A stretch of 7,249 nt of DNA, taken from the NCBI GenBank assembly GCA_026418755.1, contig JAOAAR010000093.1, positions 1-7,249 on the forward strand, in the 5' to 3' direction. Of the stretch, positions 1-5,384 are shown one piece after another. Each line of letters begins with the position of its first letter. The first letter of the stretch is position 1. The position numbers were made by a program, and so were the translations under genes. The notes under the pieces are model-generated. The model saw nothing but the letters and a program-made list of their open reading frames with translations. It was not told the origin of the DNA and ran no database searches. The DNA comes from Planctomycetota bacterium. GTDB lineage: Bacteria > Planctomycetota > SKW154.

Positions 1-318
1 ATGTATAGCATAGGAGATGACAATCTCATAAAGTGGCTCTCTTGGCTCAAATGTTCCTATGCAGCCGCGTAAATCTTCTCCTCCGCTGGGCAGAACTGTT
101 TCGAGTGTGACGAAAATTCCGTGCTTCTCTTTCAGTTTCTCGTCGATAGGAGTGTAGTTTCTGAGGAGTCTCTCTTTAGCGGCAGAGACAAGACGATTAA
201 GCGGTGTGAAAGGTGACTTCTCATTCTCTGCAACTGCGATTTCGAGTGCTTTTCTTGCGAGACGCAACATCTCCTTCTGAACGGTCTCACTGAAGATGAA
301 CTCTTCATTCTTTTTCAT
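1..318 (-). CDS. AMMECR1-domain protein (AmmeMemoRadiSam system protein A), 3' part missing
   Basis: The first 106 residues of an AMMECR1-family protein are present; the rest lies beyond the left edge. The diagnostic LRGCIG motif is seen at residues 83-88, preceded by a helical N-terminus (about residues 10-35) and the block SPFTPLNRLV. The family is usually near 200 residues, so roughly half is visible. No signal peptide is seen, so the product should be cytoplasmic. The ATG at 318 is chosen because a GAGGA ribosome binding site lies 7 bases upstream, overlapping the stop of the Memo gene; the gap between the genes is only 10 bases, so the two are almost certainly co-transcribed. In bacteria and archaea AMMECR1, Memo and a radical SAM protein are often encoded together, but their joint biochemical role is not established. 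Family assignment is firm; function is not. Confidence 0.9.
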   Translation of the reverse strand, partial: MKKNEEFIFSETVQKEMLRLARKALEIAVAENEKSPFTPLNRLVSAAKERLLRNYTPIDEKLKEKHGIFVTLETVLPSGGEDLRGCIGTFEPREPLYEIVISYAIH

Positions 319-328
319 TGAAGTGTCC

Positions 329-1402
329 TCATCTGGGCTTTTCGGGACGAAAAAAGACAGCGGCTGCGTAGCCGACTACCTCCTTTCTGTCTCCATTCGC
401 AGTATCGTGGCTGTTTGCATATTTAAGGAGTTTGTAGCCACTTACGCCCAATTTGTTGAAGAGTTTAAGAGCTACAACAAGCGCATCAAGTCCGCAGGCG
501 GTACAGGAGAACTCTATCTCTTCTCTCTTCACTCCGTGCTTTTGTGCCCATTCATCAGAAAGAATAGTTTTATCTGCTTCGAGGAGTTTGTCCACATCGA
601 GAGTTTTGAGCGCTTCAAGGAATTCTCTGTCAGCGGCACTTGCGAGTTCGTAAGGGGGTCTGTGCGAAAGGTCGCTTGACACGACTATCAAAAATTTTTT
701 CCCTTTGACAAAGTTGGCGAGTGCGTTTACGAGTCTATCGCACTTCTCCTTCTCTTCTCTTATCCAGTGTCCGACAACTATCGGCAGGATTCGAAACTCT
801 TTAAGGGTAGCACACAAAAACGGTAGTTGGAGTTCAATCGCATGCTCTTCTATGTGGGCTGCTGGGTCATCTGATATACCTGCTTCTTTAACAAAAAGAG
901 CCAAGTCACCTCTTTCCACCACAGGCACATCTCCGAAAGGCATGCGGAAGAAGTCGAATCTGCCTACGGAAGTGGGAGCGCCTGTGTGGTTTGCCGATAG
1001 AATCACGACAACATCATAAGATTTACCGAGAAGCGGTTTGTAAGCGCATCCTGCAACTGCTCCTGAGTAGACATAACCTGCGTGAGGTGCTAGTATTCCC
1101 ACAATGTCGTCCTCAATCTTTTCCACCTGTGCTTCTGTAATATACTTTCTGACACTTCTTAAAAGTCCTTCAGGGGGTGCAGGATACCATCCACCTGCGG
1201 CGAAAAAGGGGTCGCGAACGAAAGAACCTTTTGGTGCTTTTACGCTCCAAAACTCTATCTCTTTCTCTATCTTAGCCTCCTGTACGGTAAACTTTGCATC
1301 CTCGGTCTGCTTGCTGTTTCCGTCAGGTTTTCCGGCAGGTTTACAGTTGCCGAAGAAAAAGAGAACGCCAAAAATCAGAACTAGAAGGCAAATTGAACGC
1401 AT
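329..1402 (-). CDS. Memo-family protein (AmmeMemoRadiSam system protein B), predicted lipoprotein
   Basis: This is a complete 357-residue Memo-family protein, a fold related to class III extradiol dioxygenases. Conserved pieces appear in order: APHAGYVYSG (His107), SANHTG (His139), EEHAIELQLPFL (about 185-196), SSDLSH (Asp244, His247), TACG (Cys303) and a C-terminal NSHDTANGDRKEVVGYAA block. The two early histidines, the Asp/His pair and the cysteine match positions lining the metal site of human MEMO1. The N-terminus is MRS, then a hydrophobic run at 4-18 and Cys20 followed by KPAGKP. This looks like a lipoprotein signal, although Asn at -1 makes the lipobox (FGNC) imperfect. A linker of about 50 residues precedes the Memo domain. 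The start ATG at 1402 has a strong AGGAGG site (1410-1415) 7 bases upstream. The AMMECR1 gene follows 10 bases downstream. Substrate and role are unknown. Confidence 0.92.
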   Translation of the reverse strand: MRSICLLVLIFGVLFFFGNCKPAGKPDGNSKQTEDAKFTVQEAKIEKEIEFWSVKAPKGSFVRDPFFAAGGWYPAPPEGLLRSVRKYITEAQVEKIEDDIVGILAPHAGYVYSGAVAGCAYKPLLGKSYDVVVILSANHTGAPTSVGRFDFFRMPFGDVPVVERGDLALFVKEAGISDDPAAHIEEHAIELQLPFLCATLKEFRILPIVVGHWIREEKEKCDRLVNALANFVKGKKFLIVVSSDLSHRPPYELASAADREFLEALKTLDVDKLLEADKTILSDEWAQKHGVKREEIEFSCTACGLDALVVALKLFNKLGVSGYKLLKYANSHDTANGDRKEVVGYAAAVFFRPEKPR

Positions 1403-1426
1403 AATTCTACCTCCTGAAGCAGAATC

Positions 1427-1455
1427 ATTTGAATTTTACATTATGGTATTCAAAT
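1427..1455. promoter_or_regulatory. 8-bp perfect inverted repeat, candidate operator
   Basis: ATTTGAAT (1427-1434) and its exact reverse complement ATTCAAAT (1448-1455) are separated by 13 bases, giving a centre-to-centre distance of 21 bp, about two helical turns. A further ATTCAA copy follows at 1456-1461. The repeat spans the -10 and spacer of the minus-strand promoter and ends next to the weak plus-strand -35. It could bind a dimeric regulator. AT-rich composition makes chance symmetry possible. Confidence 0.35.
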
Positions 1456-1461
1456 ATTCAA
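1433..1461 (-). promoter_or_regulatory. Putative sigma70-type promoter for the Memo/AMMECR1 unit
   Basis: On the minus strand a TTGAAT -35 (1456-1461, 4/6 match) is followed after exactly 17 bases by a TAAAAT -10 (1433-1438, 5/6 match). Transcription would begin near 1426, leaving a leader of about 25 bases before the Memo start codon. The placement is sensible, but the region is AT-rich, so chance matches are possible. Confidence 0.5.
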
Positions 1462-1483
1462 TCTGATAGGTTATATTTATAAT
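1455..1483 (+). promoter_or_regulatory. Putative promoter for the aldolase-led operon
   Basis: A perfect TATAAT -10 lies at 1478-1483, with a weak TATTCA (3/6) 17 bases upstream at 1455-1460. Transcription would start near 1490, giving a leader of under 20 bases before the aldolase ATG at 1509. The -35 overlaps the -35 of the opposing promoter, so the two divergent units may compete for RNA polymerase. Confidence 0.45.
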
Positions 1484-1508
1484 GGTGTAAATTTTTGAGG
1501 AGTGGTTT

Positions 1509-2642
1509 ATGGTGTATGAGCCTATAAGTGGAAAAATAATGTTTGACGCTCTTCGCGACAAGGGGTGTATAATCCTTGCAGCGAACACGCGAATCACAGA
1601 AGGAATTTTAAGAGGGTTGTTCCGTGCTGCGAAGGATACCGACAGTCCGCTTATTGTTGAACTTGCAAAGTCGGAGTGCAATCAACATATAGGGTACACG
1701 GGATACCGTCCTTCCGAGTTCGCGAAGGTGGTATACAAGTGCGCTGCGGATGTCGGTTGGGACATATGGGCGCTCCACGCTGACCACACGACTGTCAAAA
1801 AGGGTGATCCTGAAGAGATAAAGGATACAAAGGAGTTGCTGGCAGAACAGATAGATTCAGGATATACCTCTTTTGCGATTGATGCTTCCTACCTTTTCAA
1901 TTTTGAAGGGAAAGATGAGTATGAGCAACTGAAGCCGAACATTGAGGTGACCGCAGAGATTGCTCATTTCATTGCGGAGCGGATGGGAAGCCACGATTTT
2001 GGGCTGGAAGTAGAGGTAGGAGAGATTGGTAAAAAAGATTCTTCGGGGATGGTTCTGACAACTCCGGAAGAGGCGGTCGTATTCATCAAAGGGTTGAAAG
2101 AGAAAGGTGTCGAGCCACAGGTTATTGCCGTCGCAAATGGTTCGGTTCACGGTAACATTTATGACAAGGACGGAAATCCGATACCACAGGAGACGATTGA
2201 CATAGATAGGACTAAGGCGATTGCTGCAGCGCTACGGAGAGCAGGCTATAGAGTGCGGATTGCCCAGCATGGGATAACGGGGACTCCTCTTCCTCTGATT
2301 GCTGAGAAGTTCCCGAAAGGCGATATAATTAAGGGCAATGTTGGGACTTTATGGCAGAACATCGCCTGGGAGATCTTTTCAATCTATGAGCCTGTCTTAT
2401 ACAAAAGAATTTATGACTGGACACTTGAAAAATACGGGAAACCTGGCAAAAAGAGAGAGCAAGTGTTCGGAACGGATTCGAAAAACGCCATAAAGGTGTT
2501 TTTCAAGGAGATATACGCGATGGGCAATAGTACAAGAAATGCGCTTGAAGCGGTTGCCTATGCGGAAGCGTTAAAATTCTTCAGAGCGTTTTCTTCTGAG
2601 GGAACCGCCTCTATTGTGAGAAATTCTATTAAGAAACGGTGA
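1509..2642 (+). CDS. fba: Class II (zinc-dependent) ketose-bisphosphate aldolase, divergent
   Basis: This 377-residue TIM-barrel protein has class II aldolase landmarks: LHADHTT (His90, Asp92, His93; zinc ligand and acid/base pair), GLEVEVGEIG (165-174), ANGSVHG (His214) and QHGITG (His254). His93, His214 and His254 match the zinc ligands of fructose-bisphosphate aldolase. Two places differ from E. coli FbaA. The NIDTD substrate loop reads N-V-G-T (277-280), losing the first Asp, and the mobile loop GGEED reads GKKDSSG. The usual product would be dihydroxyacetone phosphate plus glyceraldehyde 3-phosphate from fructose 1,6-bisphosphate, but another sugar phosphate is possible. The ATG at 1509 has GAGGAG six bases upstream. 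It is the first gene of the plus-strand cluster; the next gene begins 19 bases after its stop. Length is slightly above the common 300-360. The class call is firm and the substrate uncertain. Confidence 0.88.
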   Translation: MVYEPISGKIMFDALRDKGCIILAANTRITEGILRGLFRAAKDTDSPLIVELAKSECNQHIGYTGYRPSEFAKVVYKCAADVGWDIWALHADHTTVKKGDPEEIKDTKELLAEQIDSGYTSFAIDASYLFNFEGKDEYEQLKPNIEVTAEIAHFIAERMGSHDFGLEVEVGEIGKKDSSGMVLTTPEEAVVFIKGLKEKGVEPQVIAVANGSVHGNIYDKDGNPIPQETIDIDRTKAIAAALRRAGYRVRIAQHGITGTPLPLIAEKFPKGDIIKGNVGTLWQNIAWEIFSIYEPVLYKRIYDWTLEKYGKPGKKREQVFGTDSKNAIKVFFKEIYAMGNSTRNALEAVAYAEALKFFRAFSSEGTASIVRNSIKKR

Positions 2643-2661
2643 TGTGGTGGGGGAGGGGGGT

Positions 2662-3927
2662 ATGAGGTGGTTGTTGATTCTGCTGGTTGTCCAGTCTGTT
2701 TCATTGGTTCTGTTTGCTGATGTGGTCCATCTTAAAGACGGAGGCAAGGTGGAGGGGACAGTGCTTGAGAGCACCTGGCGTGTTCAGGTAAGGTTGCCTA
2801 ATGGTTCGGTAGTAGAGTTTAAACCTGACGATGTTGTGAAGATTGATTACTCTGAACTTCCTCCTGAGAAAGAGTATGAAAAACGGTTAGAAGGAGTCCC
2901 GAAGGATGATGCTGAGGCGTATTACAGGCTTGGGCTTTGGTGCAGAGAGAAGGGGTTAAAGAAGCAGAGTGAGGAGTGTCTGAAGAAAGCGATAGAGTTG
3001 GAGCCAGATCACACGGGTGCGCGGACGGCGTTAGGATATGTGCGTCACAAAGGGGAATGGGTGCTTTACGAAGAGATGATGAAAGATAAGGGGCTTGTGC
3101 TCTATAAGGGGAGATGGATGACTCCTGCTGAGCGCGATGCAGTGATTTTTGAGGAGAGGCAGCAGAAGTGGCGGATGGATGTGAGGAGGCTTGAGAACGA
3201 TATAATGGATGCGAATTCAGTAGAGGCGGAGAAGAAGTATAAGGAGATAAAGGACGAAGCAGCGTTGAAATGGCTTCTTGAGCGGCTCGGTTCAAGCAGT
3301 GAAAAGATGAGGCTGCTTACGGTGGAGACATTGTGCAATTTTGATGTTAGCCGTGTAGGAGATGCTTTGATTGAGAGTGCGCTTAAGGACAGAAGCGACG
3401 AGGTGCGGAAAGCGGCTGCTTCTGCACTCAGAAGACTTCGTTGCCGATGGGCATATGTGAAGTTCCTCGAAGCGATGTTTTACAGCAAGGAAGGGGGTAT
3501 TAGAGGAAATGCTGTTGATGCGTTAGGCACACTGAAGGACAAGAATGCGATTTCTCCGTTGGCGCATGCGCTTATTATAAAAATCAGTTCTGGGGTGTCT
3601 GAAGCAGGTGGACAAGAGTTTTTTATTGGCTCTGTTGCGCGCCGTGTCATTGGATATAAAGAGATTTTGGACAAATACGGAAACCGTGTAAAAGTGCCAA
3701 TCATAGCGACCGTCACAGAAGGAACAGGGCCATCTTCGTATGGCAGAGAAGGTGAGTCTTATGAGATGAACTTTCCTGCGAGGGAGGCGTTGCGTCAGAT
3801 AACAGGGAAGGATTTCAACTACGACAAGGAAGAATGGCTCAAATGGTTGAAGGAGAATGAGGACAAATTCGATGATTTTATGAACCCTGTAGAGGACGAA
3901 AAAAAGAAGGAAGAAGGGAAGAAATAG
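2662..3927 (+). CDS. Exported TPR/HEAT-repeat protein
   Basis: The product is 421 residues. The N-terminus is a signal peptide (MRW, hydrophobic 4-18, likely cut after LFA at residue 19). A small beta domain follows (about 20-62, VVHLKDGGKVEGTVLES...), resembling the SH3-like modules found at the front of such proteins. Next are a TPR-like helical pair (about 80-115, DAEAYYRLGLWCREKG...AIELEP), a GEW/KGRWMTP linker (131-155), a charged helix (160-200), HEAT repeats (about 200-305) and a terminal block AREALRQITGKDF...WLKWLKEN (373-399), then a Lys/Glu tail. It probably acts as a periplasmic or envelope scaffold; no catalytic motif is seen. The ATG at 2662 is preferred over an in-frame GTG at 2644 because it begins a clean signal peptide and has GGAGG five bases upstream. 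It lies between the aldolase and def. Confidence 0.8.
   Translation: MRWLLILLVVQSVSLVLFADVVHLKDGGKVEGTVLESTWRVQVRLPNGSVVEFKPDDVVKIDYSELPPEKEYEKRLEGVPKDDAEAYYRLGLWCREKGLKKQSEECLKKAIELEPDHTGARTALGYVRHKGEWVLYEEMMKDKGLVLYKGRWMTPAERDAVIFEERQQKWRMDVRRLENDIMDANSVEAEKKYKEIKDEAALKWLLERLGSSSEKMRLLTVETLCNFDVSRVGDALIESALKDRSDEVRKAAASALRRLRCRWAYVKFLEAMFYSKEGGIRGNAVDALGTLKDKNAISPLAHALIIKISSGVSEAGGQEFFIGSVARRVIGYKEILDKYGNRVKVPIIATVTEGTGPSSYGREGESYEMNFPAREALRQITGKDFNYDKEEWLKWLKENEDKFDDFMNPVEDEKKKEEGKK
3900..3906 (+). promoter_or_regulatory. In-phase A_AAA_AAG slippery heptamer (candidate -1 frameshift site)
   Basis: Within codons GAA AAA AAG near the end of the TPR/HEAT gene lies A_AAA_AAG, in the same phase as the dnaX -1 frameshift site of E. 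coli. The -1 frame stays open from here through the intergenic gap into def. A purine-rich GAGG at 3892-3895 sits only 4 bases upstream, closer than the dnaX stimulator. I saw no downstream hairpin. It may be a by-product of a Lys/Glu-rich tail. Confidence 0.2.
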
Positions 3928-3944
3928 CGGCTATCTGGAGAGTG

Positions 3945-4451
3945 ATGACAAGAATGGAGATACTCAAATACCCTGATGAACGTTTAAGGCAGGTGGCGGA
4001 GCGCGTAACGGTATTCGACGAGCATTTAGCGGAATTAGCATACAAGATGATAGACTTAATGCATGAGAAGAAGGGTATAGGTTTAGCAGCGCCGCAAGTT
4101 GGGGAGAGCATTCGCTTAATAGTAGTTTCCCCTTCTGGCAAGCCTGGCGACGATTATGTGCTAGTCAATCCTGAGGTAGCGCCGCTTTCAGGAACGGAGA
4201 CCTGCGAAGAAGGTTGCCTGTCGTTTCCTGGGATTTATGCACCTGTTCAACGCCCTAACAAGATCTTCCGCCGGGCGCAGAACCTAACAGGTGAGCGAGT
4301 CGAGTTCGAAGCGGAAGGGCTTATGGCGCGAATCATAATGCACGAGTGTGACCACTTAAACGGTGTACTTTTCATAGACCGCCTCTCTCTTGACGACATT
4401 CTTCCCATTAACTCCAAACTTCGTGAACTGGAGAGAAGGAAAAAGATGTGA
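3945..4451 (+). CDS. def: Peptide deformylase
   Basis: This 168-residue enzyme removes the formyl group from the N-terminal formyl-methionine of new proteins at the ribosome. All three family motifs are intact: GIGLAAPQVG (44-53, Gln51), EGCLSFPG (89-96, metal ligand Cys91) and HECDHLNG (133-140, metal ligands His133 and His137, catalytic Glu134). The N-terminus MTRMEILKYPDERLR has the usual ILxYPDxxLR opening. Length is typical. The ATG at 3945 has GGAG (3937-3940) 4 bases upstream, which is close; GTG 3942 or ATG 3954 are alternatives. The common partner fmt is absent; instead the stop TGA overlaps the ribF ATG by one base (TGATG), so translation of the two is probably coupled. The upstream TPR/HEAT gene ends 17 bases before. 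Confidence 0.96.
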   Translation: MTRMEILKYPDERLRQVAERVTVFDEHLAELAYKMIDLMHEKKGIGLAAPQVGESIRLIVVSPSGKPGDDYVLVNPEVAPLSGTETCEEGCLSFPGIYAPVQRPNKIFRRAQNLTGERVEFEAEGLMARIIMHECDHLNGVLFIDRLSLDDILPINSKLRELERRKKM

Positions 4452-5377
4452 TGCGCATTATTGAGGGTCTGCAGGCTCTTTCTCCTTCTTATTTCAAGAA
4501 TCCATCCGTCACGATTGGTGTGTTTGATGGTTTCCACCTCGGGCATCGTCGGGTTATAGAGAGTCTGGTAGAGGAGGCACGCCTGCTGCGTGGAGAGAGC
4601 ATTGTCCTCACTTTCAAAAGCCATCCAAAATCTGTTTTGAGAGGCTCACCACCGGCGCAGATTATGTCACTTCCCCACCGTTTACTTTACTTTGAGCGCG
4701 CTGGCATCTCTTCTTGTATTGTTATGGAGTTTGACCGCACGCTTGCGGTGATGAGCGCACAGGAGTTCGTAGAAGATGTTCTTATCAAAAGAATCGGCGT
4801 AAAATCGCTCGTTCTGGGGTTTGATTCTTCTTTCGGCAGAAACGGTGAGGGCACAGCAGATTTTGTTGCTCGAGTCTATCCACAGGTTGCTGTCGTAAGG
4901 TGCGCCAAAGTTGAGGTGGACGGAGTTGTTCCAAGCAGTTCTCTTATCCGCAGGCCCATAATCGGGGGAAGACTCGATGAAGCAAAGCGGTTGCTCGGGC
5001 ATTCTGTCTCTCTTTACGGCGAGGTTGTGAAAGGGCGGGGGAGGGGGAGGGCACTGGGGTTTCCGACCGCCAACATAATACCCGACAATGAGGCGCTACC
5101 TCCTTCGGGGGTTTACGCCTCACGAGTTCTTCTTGGCAGTGGTGAAAGTTTTGGCTCTATAGCGAATGTTGGTGTCCGTCCGACTTTTTCCGAGAATACA
5201 CCACTCGTCGTTGAGGTCCATATATTCGACTTCTCGCGCTGCATCTATGGCGAGAAGATAGAGGTTGAAATTCTCAAGTTCATCAGAGAAGAGTGTAGGT
5301 TCAAGAGCAGTGAAGAGCTCATCTCGCAAATCCACAGTGACATAAGGGCTGCTAAGAGAATTCTTGTCAAGGAGTAA
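4451..5377 (+). CDS. ribF: Bifunctional riboflavin kinase / FAD synthetase
   Basis: The 308-residue cytoplasmic enzyme phosphorylates riboflavin to FMN and adenylylates FMN to FAD. The N-terminal nucleotidyltransferase domain shows GVFDGFHLGHR (23-33), TFKSHP (54-59), LGFDSSFG (122-129) and PSSSLIRRPI (161-170), the usual SSTxIR region. The C-terminal kinase domain shows GRGRGRALGFPTANI (195-209), PPSGVYA (217-223), NVGVRPTF and VEVHIFDF. Length is that of a full two-domain RibF. One position is odd: the usual DFxFG stretch reads D-S-S-F-G, losing an aromatic residue. The ATG at 4451 overlaps the def stop codon; the GTG just before it is inside def. The kinase glycine/arginine motif is written with very G-rich codons that form a G-quadruplex motif. 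The neighbouring genes are def and a HEAT protein rather than the common truB/rpsO. Confidence 0.96.
   Translation: MRIIEGLQALSPSYFKNPSVTIGVFDGFHLGHRRVIESLVEEARLLRGESIVLTFKSHPKSVLRGSPPAQIMSLPHRLLYFERAGISSCIVMEFDRTLAVMSAQEFVEDVLIKRIGVKSLVLGFDSSFGRNGEGTADFVARVYPQVAVVRCAKVEVDGVVPSSSLIRRPIIGGRLDEAKRLLGHSVSLYGEVVKGRGRGRALGFPTANIIPDNEALPPSGVYASRVLLGSGESFGSIANVGVRPTFSENTPLVVEVHIFDFSRCIYGEKIEVEILKFIREECRFKSSEELISQIHSDIRAAKRILVKE
5033..5051 (+). other. Perfect G-quadruplex motif inside ribF
   Basis: On the coding strand there are four G-runs of 3, 5, 5 and 3 bases separated by single C, A and A bases. This meets the strict G3+N1 quadruplex pattern and the one-base loops are the most stable class. It encodes the GRGRGR segment of the riboflavin kinase motif. 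As the coding strand equals mRNA, the structure could also form in RNA. Confidence 0.6.
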
Positions 5378-5384
5378 AGGCTTG

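Noticed and set aside
296..679. Plus-strand open frame of 127 codons across the end of the Memo gene
   Set aside because: It is antisense to conserved Memo and AMMECR1 coding sequence, with no domain of its own.
2644..2661. GTG start giving six extra residues on the TPR/HEAT protein
   Set aside because: The added VVGEGG-type residues would precede the signal peptide, and the G-rich stretch is better explained as the ribosome binding site for ATG 2662.
2819..3295. Minus-strand open frame of 158 codons, Ser/Pro/Leu-rich
   Set aside because: It lies wholly antisense to the TPR/HEAT gene, has low-complexity composition and no recognisable domain. It is a reading-frame shadow.
5364..5384. TTG start extending the second HEAT protein by seven residues into ribF
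   Set aside because: That start would place the AAGGAG site inside its own coding sequence. ATG 5385, or TTG 5382, fits the site better.
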